Under the pieces are notes generated by a model, which had not been told where the DNA came from, did not search any database, and saw only the letters and a program-made list of their open reading frames with translations. From Acidimicrobiales bacterium (lineage in GTDB: Bacteria; Actinomycetota; Acidimicrobiia; Acidimicrobiales; Aldehydirespiratoraceae): a stretch of DNA of 64,000 bases. The DNA lies in assembly GCA_029246685.1 (NCBI GenBank), contig JAQWMR010000010.1, forward strand, positions 1-64,000, in the 5' to 3' direction. This document shows, one piece after another, positions 42,892 to 50,583 of the stretch (position 1 is its first letter; each line of letters opens with the position of its first letter). A program made the position numbers and the translations under genes.

Positions 42892-44228
42892 CGCTGGGCT
42901 TCCTCTCGGAATCGGATGTAGCGGGCCTCGGCCGCGTCGACGTGGTCGGGCCGTGGCTTCACGCGGTGACTCGTGGACCGCCAGGAGTCGTTGGTCTCGA
43001 GCCCGACGACATCGCGAGCCGCAAACGCGGCGCCGAGCGCGGCACCTTCGGGATGCGTCGACACGTCGACCGGGAGGCTGGTGATGTCGGCGAGCGACTG
43101 CATCCATGCCGCTGATTGCGTTCCGCCGCCCGCGGCCACGATTCGGGTCGGTGGGGTGTCGGCCGCATCGAGTTGCGGCCGGGCCAGATCGAGGTGGTGG
43201 CGCACGACCATAGCCGCGGCGTCGTAGGCGGCCGCCATCACTGCGGCGGCGTCGTGGTTCGTGTCGACATCGACGAGCCGTGCCCGTCGGGTGTGGTCAT
43301 GGAACGGCGTGCGCTCGCCTCTGATGTAGGGAAGCCATACCGGACGATCCACGGGTGGGACCGCGAGCACCTCGTCGGGCGCCGGGTCGCCGGTCAGCCG
43401 ACGGACATGGTCGATGAAGAGCCCGCCGGCATTGCTCGCGCCTCCCACGGCGATCACGCCAGGGACGGTGTAGGGGATGGTCCAGAGGCCGTCGACCTCG
43501 ATCCACTCCGTCGTCAGCGCCCATGGAATCAACGTGGTGCCGCAGATGACCATCACGTCGCCCGCGGCCGTCGCATCACCGACCCGTTGTTCGGCAAGCG
43601 CGTCGATCGTGCCGCCGCCGAAGACGGTGTCGCCCCGAGTGCCGAGCGGGTCGCTGCCGACCACGAACAATGGAAGCTGATCGCTCTCGACTCCGATCGG
43701 ATCAAGGTGGGTCTCGTCCCAACCGGTGCCGGTGAAGAGCGGCTGCATCGTCATCGCCGTGGACGTGTCGATCCCGCCCACCCCGCACAGCGCATGGTTC
43801 GCAACGGCCTGGGCAGGCCAGAGTCGGGCGCCGCTTGCCTGTGCGGCGAGTGCCTGCGCGAAGCCGAGCGCCTCGCCCATGCCACCGGCCGCGTCGTCGT
43901 AGCCGCGGCCGCGGGCGTCGCCGTAGAGCAGGCCGGGGGTCACGGGCATGCCGTCGTCGTCCACACCGCACAAGGACGGGACCATCGCGGAGACGAGCGC
44001 GGCGGCGACATCGCGGCCATCGGCGACCGAGTTCCACGCCGTGAGTACGCCATTGACCCACGCGGCGCGAGCGTCATGCTCGAACGTGTCGGCGTCGGGA
44101 TTGTGGAGACGGTGGGGGACTCGAGTGCGGGCGACGATCGTTCCGTCGCCCTCGGCAGCGACGGCCTTGACCGACGTTGTACCAATGTCGATTCCCACCG
44201 TGACGGCTCTGGCGGCGGCGTCGCCCAC
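42888..44228 (-). CDS. FGGY-family carbohydrate kinase
   Basis: 446-residue actin-fold sugar kinase. The N-terminal VGIDIGTTSVKAVAAEGDG phosphate loop and the C-terminal ATP-binding AAGGGTQSAAWMQSLADITSLPVDV are conserved. Family substrates are pentoses, pentuloses, erythritol, glycerol or AI-2-like molecules; here the kinase stands divergent from a hydroxyacid dehydrogenase and a class II aldolase, suggesting phosphorylation followed by aldol cleavage of a sugar or sugar acid. GTG 44228 start behind GGGAGG. Confidence 0.88.
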   Translation of the reverse strand: MGDAAARAVTVGIDIGTTSVKAVAAEGDGTIVARTRVPHRLHNPDADTFEHDARAAWVNGVLTAWNSVADGRDVAAALVSAMVPSLCGVDDDGMPVTPGLLYGDARGRGYDDAAGGMGEALGFAQALAAQASGARLWPAQAVANHALCGVGGIDTSTAMTMQPLFTGTGWDETHLDPIGVESDQLPLFVVGSDPLGTRGDTVFGGGTIDALAEQRVGDATAAGDVMVICGTTLIPWALTTEWIEVDGLWTIPYTVPGVIAVGGASNAGGLFIDHVRRLTGDPAPDEVLAVPPVDRPVWLPYIRGERTPFHDHTRRARLVDVDTNHDAAAVMAAAYDAAAMVVRHHLDLARPQLDAADTPPTRIVAAGGGTQSAAWMQSLADITSLPVDVSTHPEGAALGAAFAARDVVGLETNDSWRSTSHRVKPRPDHVDAAEARYIRFREEAQR

Positions 44229-44242
44229 GGATTCCTCCCTTT

Positions 44243-44268
44243 CGTCTGCGTAAAACTAACGTCTGCGT
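44243..44268. promoter_or_regulatory. Divergent promoter with CGTCTGCGT direct repeat
   Basis: CGTCTGCGT occurs at 44243-44251 and 44260-44268, 17 bp apart, in the 41-bp gap between the kinase and dehydrogenase genes. TAACGT (44257-44262) lies 7 nt before ATG 44270 and overlaps the second copy. The helical-phase spacing suggests a regulator-binding direct repeat. Confidence 0.45.
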
Positions 44269-44269
44269 C

Positions 44270-45241
44270 ATGTCGCGACCGGTTGCGCTCGTCACGGCCC
44301 CGCTTCGGGGTCCTGCGCTCGATGAACTTCGTGAAATCGCCGAGGTCGTTTTCGACCCGTGGATCGAGTACCAGCCCATCAAGCTTCACGGTCCGGAGGA
44401 CCTCGCTGCTCGCCTCACCGAGCTGGGCGCAACGATCGTGATCTGCGAGGCCGACTTCTGCATGGGCGAGGTCCTCGACCTGCCGCTGAAGGTCATCGGC
44501 TCCACGCGAGGCGACCCCACCAACGTGGATGTCGCCGCGGCAACGGCGGCCGGTATTCCGGTCATCCACACACCAGGACGCAACGCCGACGCAGTCGCGG
44601 AGATGACGGTCGCCCTGCTCATGGCGCTCGGTCGCCATGTGGTCCCGGGCCATCGCGACATGACCGAGGGAACCGTTCACGGCGAGTCCTTGCCGTACCA
44701 GCGCTATCGGGCGTGGCAGGTTGCTGGTCAGACGGCTGGGCTCGTTGGGCTCGGCGCAGTGGGTCGGGCAACCAAGTGGCGGCTCGAGGGGCTCGGGATG
44801 AAGGTCATCGCGGCTGACCCGTTTGCGGATGACGCCACCCACGACCTCGACGACCTGCTTGCCGAATCCGATGTAATCTCCATGCATGCCGCCGTCACGC
44901 CCGAGACCTTCGGGATGATGAACGAGCCGAAGTTCGCGCTGATGAAGCCGGGCGCCGTCTACATCAACTCGGCGCGCGCCGGACTCCACGATGTAGATGC
45001 GTTGGTCGCGGCGCTCGATGCCGGCCATCTCGGCGGCGCCGCGCTCGATCATGTCGACGGCGAGTCGCTGCCCGAGGGGCACCCGCTGCTCGGACGCAAC
45101 AATGTGGTGCTGACGCCCCACATCGGCGGTGCAACCTACGACGTCGAGCTACGACAGAGTGAGATGATCGTTGCTGACGTGAAGGCAATCCTTGCCGGCG
45201 AGGCACCGGTCCGCTGCAAGAACCCCGAGGTGTTCGCATGA
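44270..45241 (+). CDS. D-isomer-specific 2-hydroxyacid dehydrogenase
   Basis: 323-residue NAD-dependent 2-hydroxyacid dehydrogenase (phosphoglycerate/hydroxypyruvate reductase-like). Rossmann motif GLVGLGAVGRATKW, catalytic Arg in INSARAGL, Glu in DHVDGESLPEGHPLL and His in LTPHIGGAT are all present. Leaderless start from TAACGT. It overlaps the class II aldolase by 4 bp, so both act in one pathway with the divergent FGGY kinase; oxidation of a sugar-derived 2-hydroxyacid is likely. Confidence 0.9.
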   Translation: MSRPVALVTAPLRGPALDELREIAEVVFDPWIEYQPIKLHGPEDLAARLTELGATIVICEADFCMGEVLDLPLKVIGSTRGDPTNVDVAAATAAGIPVIHTPGRNADAVAEMTVALLMALGRHVVPGHRDMTEGTVHGESLPYQRYRAWQVAGQTAGLVGLGAVGRATKWRLEGLGMKVIAADPFADDATHDLDDLLAESDVISMHAAVTPETFGMMNEPKFALMKPGAVYINSARAGLHDVDALVAALDAGHLGGAALDHVDGESLPEGHPLLGRNNVVLTPHIGGATYDVELRQSEMIVADVKAILAGEAPVRCKNPEVFA

Positions 45242-45903
45242 GCGACGTGAAGCAGGCAGTCGTCGAGACGGCGATGGAGATGTACACCACCGGCCTCGTG
45301 GTCGGAACTGCCGGCAACGTCTCCGGACGCCAGGCTGACGGATCGATCGCGATGACGCCGTCATCCGTTCCGTATCCGGACATCACCGTCCCCGGCCTCG
45401 CTGTGGTCGATCTCGACGGTCAGATCGTCGAGGGGTCGGCGAGCCCGTCGAGCGAGAAGGCCATGCACCTCAACTGCTATCGCCATTTCGACGAGGTCGG
45501 TGGCGTGGTGCACTGCCACCCGGCGCATGCATCGATGTTCGCCATCGCCCGCCGAGCGATTCCGGCGTGCATCGAAGAGGTCATCGTTTACATCGGCGGC
45601 GACATCCCGGTGGCCGCGTATCGAACCACCGGTAGCGACGAGCTCGCTGACGAGGTCGTTCTCCACCTCGGTAATCGGGGCGCCGTGCTGATGGCGAACC
45701 ACGGCCTGCTCTGCGTCGGGAAGTCACCCGAGGACGCGCTGCACACCGCCGCAGTCGTAGAGCACACCGCCAAGATCGTCGCGGGCGCCGAGGCGCTCGG
45801 TGGCGTGGTGCCGCTCCCCGACGAGATCATCGAGAACTTCACGAACATCTACGGCCTGATCCGAGGCGGCTGGAAGCCGCCTCACCCGGCCACTGCGTCC
45901 TGA
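45238..45903 (+). CDS. Class II aldolase/adducin-family sugar-phosphate aldolase
   Basis: 221-residue zinc aldolase-fold protein, close to the length of L-fuculose-phosphate aldolase. GTAGNVSGRQADG near the start binds phosphate in true aldolases; zinc ligands are in VVHCHPAHASMF and MANHGLLCVG, and Glu in the SSEKAMHLNCY segment. With an FGGY kinase and hydroxyacid dehydrogenase adjacent, cleavage of a phosphorylated sugar or sugar acid is the most economical reading. Coupled to the dehydrogenase by ATGA. Confidence 0.88.
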   Translation: MSDVKQAVVETAMEMYTTGLVVGTAGNVSGRQADGSIAMTPSSVPYPDITVPGLAVVDLDGQIVEGSASPSSEKAMHLNCYRHFDEVGGVVHCHPAHASMFAIARRAIPACIEEVIVYIGGDIPVAAYRTTGSDELADEVVLHLGNRGAVLMANHGLLCVGKSPEDALHTAAVVEHTAKIVAGAEALGGVVPLPDEIIENFTNIYGLIRGGWKPPHPATAS

Positions 45904-45926
45904 GCGCATCACAACAGGAGAGACCA

Positions 45927-46793
45927 ATGCCCAACCCAGTCGACATGAACAATCTCGGCCACACGTCCTATGCGGTCGATGGCCCGATCGGCATCGTCAC
46001 GATCGACCGCGCCGACAAGGCCAATGCGGTCAACCAGCAGACGCTCGACGAGATGGACGCGTGCTTCCAGGCCGCCGCGGACGACATGGACGTGAAGGTG
46101 GTCGTTCTACGCGCCGAAGGCAATCACTTCTCGTCCGGCCACGACATGACTGCCTCCGACGATGCAATCGGCGAGAACGCGGATCCCGAGAAGGCGAAGG
46201 ACAACCGCGGCGGCCTCGATTGGGAGGAGCGTGGGCTCCAGGCGATCTTCGAGTGGGAGCGCATCCACTACCTCGGCTACAGCCGCAAGTGGCGAGACAT
46301 TCCGAAGCCGACGATCGCGGCCGTGCAGGGAGCCTGCATCGCCGGCGGTCTGATGCTGTGCTGGCCGATGGACCTGATCATCGCGGCCGACAACGCCCAC
46401 TTCTCCGACCCGGTGCTGCGGATGGGGATCGGTGGCGTGGAGTACCACGGTCACACCTGGGAGATGGGCCCGCGCAAGGCGAAGGAGATGCTCTTCACCG
46501 CCCGCCGGTTCTACGCCGAAGAAGCCGAGAAGCTCGGCATGGTCAATCGAGTCGTTCCGGTCGACGACCTGCTCGAGGAGACGATGACGTTGGCCCGTCA
46601 GATCTCCGAGATGCACCCGTTCGCGCTGACGCAGGCGAAGCGCATCGTGAACCAGACGCAGGACATCCAGGGCTTCTACAACGCCCTCCAGTCCGGCTTC
46701 GACATGCACACGGTCGGCCACGGCAACGCCATGACCATCAACGGCTACCCCGTGCTCGTCAACCTCTCCGAGATGAAGAAGCAAAACGACTAA
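45927..46793 (+). CDS. Enoyl-CoA hydratase/isomerase family protein
   Basis: 288-residue crotonase-fold protein. IDRADKANAVNQQTLDEMD, the oxyanion hole RAEGNHFSSGHDM and AVQGACIAGGLMLCWPMDLIIAADNAHFSDPVLRMGIGGVEYHGHTWEMG are clear. The large insert between the two oxyanion segments (GENADPEKAKDNRGGLDWEERGLQAIFEWERIHYLGYSRKW) is longer than in typical hydratases and often seen in actinobacterial catabolic paralogues. SD AGGAGAG precedes ATG 45927. Converges with a P450 across an 82-bp gap wholly made of an inverted repeat. Confidence 0.87.
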   Translation: MPNPVDMNNLGHTSYAVDGPIGIVTIDRADKANAVNQQTLDEMDACFQAAADDMDVKVVVLRAEGNHFSSGHDMTASDDAIGENADPEKAKDNRGGLDWEERGLQAIFEWERIHYLGYSRKWRDIPKPTIAAVQGACIAGGLMLCWPMDLIIAADNAHFSDPVLRMGIGGVEYHGHTWEMGPRKAKEMLFTARRFYAEEAEKLGMVNRVVPVDDLLEETMTLARQISEMHPFALTQAKRIVNQTQDIQGFYNALQSGFDMHTVGHGNAMTINGYPVLVNLSEMKKQND

Positions 46794-46875
46794 CCGTTAC
46801 ATCGGTGTCAGACACCCGCATCAGGTGCACACACCGATGACTGGATGGTGCGGGTGTCTGACACCGATGTAACGG
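46794..46875. repeat. Perfect 27-bp inverted repeat filling a convergent gap (bidirectional terminator or REP-like)
   Basis: Arms 46794-46820 and 46849-46875 are exact reverse complements (27/27), separated by 28 nt. Each arm contains its own 13-bp palindrome, GGTGTCAGACACC (46804-46816) and GGTGTCTGACACC (46853-46865). The left arm begins right after the TAA of the hydratase and the right arm ends right before the stop of the P450, so the element is the entire intergenic region. No T-run follows, so a Rho-independent terminator is not certain; REP/cruciform element is the alternative. Confidence 0.85.
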
Positions 46876-48069
46876 TCAGCGGGGGGAGAAGGGGACGTTG
46901 GCGTAGCCGGCGACGTTGGACATCTGGACGCGTTCGCAGCGGGATTCGTCGATCGTGAAGCTCGGCCACCGCTGACGGATCTCGTCGAACGCGACCTCGC
47001 ACTCCATGCGAGCCAGCGCGGCGCCGAGGCAGGTGTGGATGCCGTGGCCGAGTGAGATCGCGAGTCGCTGCTCGCGTTCGATGTCGAATTGCGTCGCAGT
47101 CGGCCCGAACTCCCGCTCGTCCTGATTCGCGGCACCGGTCACGATGAAGACCGGTTTGCCCGCCTCGATTGTCACGCCGTGCCACTCGGTCGCGTTGACG
47201 GAGTAGCGGCCCTGGTACTGCGATGGGGCCCAGTAGCGAAGGACCTCCTCGACCGCGGCTGTCGTCTTGCCCGGGTCGGCCTTCAGCCGCTCCCACTGTT
47301 CCGGCCACCGGTGGAAGAGCACGGCGCCGTTGGCGACGGCCTTGGTCACTGTCTCGCTGCCGGCCGCGCCGAGCAGAGACGCGAACCCGGCGATGTCCTC
47401 ATCGGTGAGGCCGGTCATGGCGCCGTCCTCGGTCTCGACCTGGGCCTCGATGAGTGTCGAAACCAGGTCATCGCCGAGATGGGATCGCTTGTCGCTGACG
47501 AACTCGATGAAGTACACGGCCTGGTTGATCGCGGCCTCGGCCTGGGCCGCGGTGCCGAGCGCCTGCCCCTCCTCGCGGTGCAGCATCGCGTCGGTCTGAT
47601 GTCGGATCATCTGCCAGTCGGCCTCGGGCACGCCCAGGATCGCGCAGATGATCTCGACCGGGAACGGGCCGGAGAAATCGCCGACGAGATCGAATTCGTC
47701 CCGGTCCATGAGCGGGTCCAGGTACTTCGTGATCTGGCCGCGGATCAGCTCTTCGTAGCGAGCCATCGCCCGGGGCGTGAACGAGCGCGACACGAGCTTG
47801 CGATACCGAGTGTGGTCCGGCGGATCCATCATGATCATCGAGTTCATCGGTGGCGGGTCCGGGTCGGACAGCTGCTCGTAGGTCAGCCCGTGCGTGGAGG
47901 TGAAGTTCTCCGTGTCGCGATGAACGGCGACGCAATCGTCGAACCGGCTGAACGCGTAGAAGTCGTACTGCTCGCTGTGGAAGCACGGCGCCTCCTCGCG
48001 GAGGTGGACGTACATCTCCGTGGGATCGTCAAAATACTGGCGGCTGAACGGATCGAATTCGATGGCCAT
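46876..48069 (-). CDS. Cytochrome P450
   Basis: 397-residue P450. Heme motif LGHGIHTCLGAALARM with Cys347 (missing the usual leading Phe: ISLGHG), I-helix GAAGSETVTK, and ExxR in EEVLRYW. Starts at ATG 48069 with AAAGGGGA box; the 59-bp upstream gap has an imperfect palindrome around TGTCGATATGCGACA (48105-48119). Last gene after the Liv/thiolase/TesB run, so it may be co-transcribed or have its own promoter in the gap. Confidence 0.9.
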   Translation of the reverse strand: MAIEFDPFSRQYFDDPTEMYVHLREEAPCFHSEQYDFYAFSRFDDCVAVHRDTENFTSTHGLTYEQLSDPDPPPMNSMIMMDPPDHTRYRKLVSRSFTPRAMARYEELIRGQITKYLDPLMDRDEFDLVGDFSGPFPVEIICAILGVPEADWQMIRHQTDAMLHREEGQALGTAAQAEAAINQAVYFIEFVSDKRSHLGDDLVSTLIEAQVETEDGAMTGLTDEDIAGFASLLGAAGSETVTKAVANGAVLFHRWPEQWERLKADPGKTTAAVEEVLRYWAPSQYQGRYSVNATEWHGVTIEAGKPVFIVTGAANQDEREFGPTATQFDIEREQRLAISLGHGIHTCLGAALARMECEVAFDEIRQRWPSFTIDESRCERVQMSNVAGYANVPFSPR

Positions 48070-48104
48070 GACGGAGATCCCCTTTCGGATCTGAGGTCAG
48101 TTTC

Positions 48105-48119
48105 TGTCGATATGCGACA
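48105..48119. promoter_or_regulatory. Palindrome upstream of P450 gene
   Basis: TGTCG-ATATG-CGACA, with partial extension of the symmetry on both sides, lies 36 nt upstream of the P450 start. TetR-type regulators bind sites of this shape; no specific regulator can be named. Confidence 0.35.
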
Positions 48120-48128
48120 AGAACTTAG

Positions 48129-48959
48129 TTAAGACGGCGGGAGCGGTCGGACCATGGATTCCTGAGCGAAGCTGGCGGCCAGCGCGCCATCGGCGCGGTA
48201 TACGCCGCCGTGGCCGTAGCCGCGGGCGCCGGCGAGGCTGATGCCGTGCTGCGTGACGAGACACCAGTCATCGATGCGGAACGGCCGGTGAAACGACATG
48301 GAGTGTCCTGTCACGGCGGTGTGGAGCGAGACGTGAGCATCGGCGACGCTGATCCCGTCGATCGGCCGCAGCAGCGTGGCGATCACGTTGAGATCTGTGG
48401 CGTAGGCGGCGAGAGCCTGATGTGTCGTCAGGTCGTCCGGTAGCTCAGCGCCGTCGACGCGACTCCAGAACGCGAAGTCGGCCTCGGCCGCGGACCGGTC
48501 GGCAAGGTCGACGCCGCCGACAACGCGGTTCTGCCACGGAATCATCGTGGACTCCTCGTCCGACGCGTCGTTCGGAGAGCCGACGTCGGGCATCGGGTCG
48601 TGATGATCGTGGGGACTCTGCTCGGACTCGTCGTGCATCGAGAGTTGGGCGATGAAGAACGTCTTGCCGTTCTGGGCGGCGCTGACCCGTCGGGCGGCGA
48701 AGGCGCGGCCGGTCTGCGTCTCCTCCACCTCGAATTCGAGTGGCTCGTCGAGCGACCCCTCCCGCGGGAACAGGCAGCTCAGCGACTTCACCGTCTTCCC
48801 CTCGCTCGTCGCTGCCCCGAGCGCGATCGCCTGGGCGAGAAGCTGGCCGCCGAAGATCCGGCGGTAGTCCATCTCGATGTTGGGAGCGGTCCACTTGGTC
48901 GGGCCGGTCTGCTCGACGGCGAGGCAGCCGAGAATCGCACCGAGGTCAACAAGGGCCAT
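48129..48959 (-). CDS. Acyl-CoA thioesterase II (TesB-like)
   Basis: 276-residue double-hotdog thioesterase. First hotdog includes RRIFGGQLLAQAIALGAATSEGKTVKSLSCLFPREGSLDEPLEFEVEETQTGRAFAARRVSAAQNGKTFFIAQLSMHD; the second has LAAYATDLNVIATLLRP, with the Asp expected for the active site, and DDWCLVTQHGISLAGARGYGHGGVYRADG. Hydrolyses acyl-CoA esters to free acids, releasing CoA. ATG 48959 lies 14 bp inside the 3' end of the phosphotransferase gene; a longer frame upstream is opposite no better start. Confidence 0.87.
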   Translation of the reverse strand: MALVDLGAILGCLAVEQTGPTKWTAPNIEMDYRRIFGGQLLAQAIALGAATSEGKTVKSLSCLFPREGSLDEPLEFEVEETQTGRAFAARRVSAAQNGKTFFIAQLSMHDESEQSPHDHHDPMPDVGSPNDASDEESTMIPWQNRVVGGVDLADRSAAEADFAFWSRVDGAELPDDLTTHQALAAYATDLNVIATLLRPIDGISVADAHVSLHTAVTGHSMSFHRPFRIDDWCLVTQHGISLAGARGYGHGGVYRADGALAASFAQESMVRPLPPS

Positions 48960-50163
48960 GGTCGGTCTCCAGTATCGGGATCTCCTTGGGAAGGAGATCG
49001 ATGATCTTGCGCATCCACAGGTCGCCGAGATTGGCGGTCTCGCCGGCACCGTCGGTGTCATAGCCGCCCTCCATCACCATCGCGGTGAGCACCTGGCGGT
49101 GTCCGAGAAAGCACAGCACGACGTCGATGTCGTTGCCGAGAGTCTCGCGGGAGTAGTCGGTGACCCCCTCGGCGACGAGGGCGTGGTGGTAGACGTCTGC
49201 CAGCGCATCGAGCGTCGTGCGAGCGTCGACGCCCGGCTCGACGGCGGCCGACATCGCGTAGGCGACGTCCCAGCCGGGCGGACCCGAACTGATCGTGCCG
49301 AAGTCGATGACCACGAGGCCGCCGTCATCGAGGAAGAGCATGTTGTCGGATCGGGCATCACCGTGCAGCAAGGTGTACGGCTCGTTGAGCCGGACGAGGA
49401 CCTGATCGAGGTTCGCCTGCGCCCAGTCCATGACGACACGGTGCTGATCCTCGAGCCCGGGCGTTCGATCGAAGAAGTCGTCCACCCAGAGGTCGTATCC
49501 CGCCTGGAGGAACTTGAAGTTCTGAGACGCGGTGTCGTAGCTCGTGGCCGGGTCTGACGGGAGGCGATGGTCTCGCCAGTACCGAGCGTGGATCTTGGCG
49601 AGCACTCGCATCATCGCCTCGAGATCGGCACGGGGGACCGTCTTGTCGAGTGGCGTGACCCGCGCGTCTGCGATGTATTCGATCAGGACGACGTAGCGGC
49701 GCTTGGTCGCCCGCACCAGCTTGGTGATCCGCTTGGCTGCGAACCGGGCGATCGGCGCCGGTGTGCGGTTCATCCGGTGCGCGCTCTTGCGCCGCTTCTC
49801 CTGTGGTTGCCCGGGGTCCATCTCGGCGTGGTGGCAGACGGGGATGCGGACGGGCATGTCGCGCCCGAGCCCCTCGTAGAACCAGATCTCGCGCTCGTAG
49901 CCGCCTTCCTGTTCGGTCAGGCCGCGGTGCGCCATATCGGTCGGGAACTTCGCGAGCACCTCGCTGGGCAGCGTGGACTCCTTGGCGTCCCAATCGATCG
50001 TCAGCTTGGTCGTGATGCCGGAGAAGCCGACGCCAGACCCGGGGGTACCCGTCGTGAAGCCGGTGACCCGAGCGGTGCCGTCGCCCAGGGTGGACGTCAG
50101 CCACTCGGCGGTGATCTGGTCAGGCGTCTGCGGAATGAACTCGGCCAGAGCCTCCTTCGCCAT
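48946..50163 (-). CDS. Phosphotransferase family protein (APH/choline-kinase-like)
   Basis: 405-residue protein-kinase-like phosphotransferase. The catalytic loop HGDARSDNMLF and DFG-equivalent VIDFGTISSGPPGWDVAY are conserved, and AKFPTDMAHRGL marks the N-terminal lobe Lys. Related enzymes phosphorylate small alcohols, aminoglycosides or ecdysteroids; actinobacterial ones in steroid and lipid clusters have unknown substrates. Three bases separate it from the DUF35 gene and it overlaps TesB, so it is within the operon. A second phosphotransferase is at 56887. Confidence 0.85.
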   Translation of the reverse strand: MAKEALAEFIPQTPDQITAEWLTSTLGDGTARVTGFTTGTPGSGVGFSGITTKLTIDWDAKESTLPSEVLAKFPTDMAHRGLTEQEGGYEREIWFYEGLGRDMPVRIPVCHHAEMDPGQPQEKRRKSAHRMNRTPAPIARFAAKRITKLVRATKRRYVVLIEYIADARVTPLDKTVPRADLEAMMRVLAKIHARYWRDHRLPSDPATSYDTASQNFKFLQAGYDLWVDDFFDRTPGLEDQHRVVMDWAQANLDQVLVRLNEPYTLLHGDARSDNMLFLDDGGLVVIDFGTISSGPPGWDVAYAMSAAVEPGVDARTTLDALADVYHHALVAEGVTDYSRETLGNDIDVVLCFLGHRQVLTAMVMEGGYDTDGAGETANLGDLWMRKIIDLLPKEIPILETDHGPC

Positions 50164-50166
50164 CGG

Positions 50167-50583
50167 TCAGCTCTCGTCGAGTGGATGGAACAGGGGGACG
50201 AACCATTCGCCGTTTTCCTCGAACTCCACCTCGACCCGCATCCCGATCGCGACGTCCTCGACGGCGCAGCCCACGATGTTCGTGCCGATCCGGATTGTCG
50301 GGTCCTCGTCCAGCTCCACGAGTGCGAAGACGTAGGGCGGTTCGAAGCCCGGGATCCACTCCTTGCGGTTGATCGTGAAGGTAGCCACCGTCCCCTTGCC
50401 GCTGACGGGCCCGGGGTTCAGGTCGCGGGAGTGGCAGTACGGGCAGACAGGGCCCGGAGGATGGATGTAGCGACCGCAGGCCCCGCAGCGTTGAAGGCGA
50501 AGCGAACCGTCGGCGCCGGCAGTCCAATAAAACTCGCCTTCTGCGTGAGGGCTGATGAACCGGGGCGGGGGACCGTCGGTCAT
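50167..50583 (-). CDS. DUF35 OB-fold zinc-ribbon protein (acyl-CoA binding partner of thiolase)
   Basis: 138-residue DUF35 protein: N-terminal rubredoxin-like zinc ribbon with Cys33, Cys36, Cys47 and Cys50 (CGACGRY...PVCPYCHS), then an OB fold (about 60-138: GKGTVATFTINRKEW...PYVFALVELDEDPTIRIGTNIVG). Such proteins pair with SCP2-type thiolases and form hydratase/aldolase or HMG-CoA synthase-like complexes. Start ATG 50583 overlaps the thiolase stop by 4 bp, strong evidence for a complex with that protein. Confidence 0.9.
   Translation of the reverse strand: MTDGPPPRFISPHAEGEFYWTAGADGSLRLQRCGACGRYIHPPGPVCPYCHSRDLNPGPVSGKGTVATFTINRKEWIPGFEPPYVFALVELDEDPTIRIGTNIVGCAVEDVAIGMRVEVEFEENGEWFVPLFHPLDES

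Noticed and set aside
43116..44441. 441-codon plus-strand open frame
   Set aside because: Shadow of the FGGY kinase; composition low in hydrophobic residues and no known domain.
48124..48133. CTTAGTTAAG palindrome upstream of the P450
   Set aside because: It overlaps the stop codon of the thioesterase gene and is short; likely coincidental.
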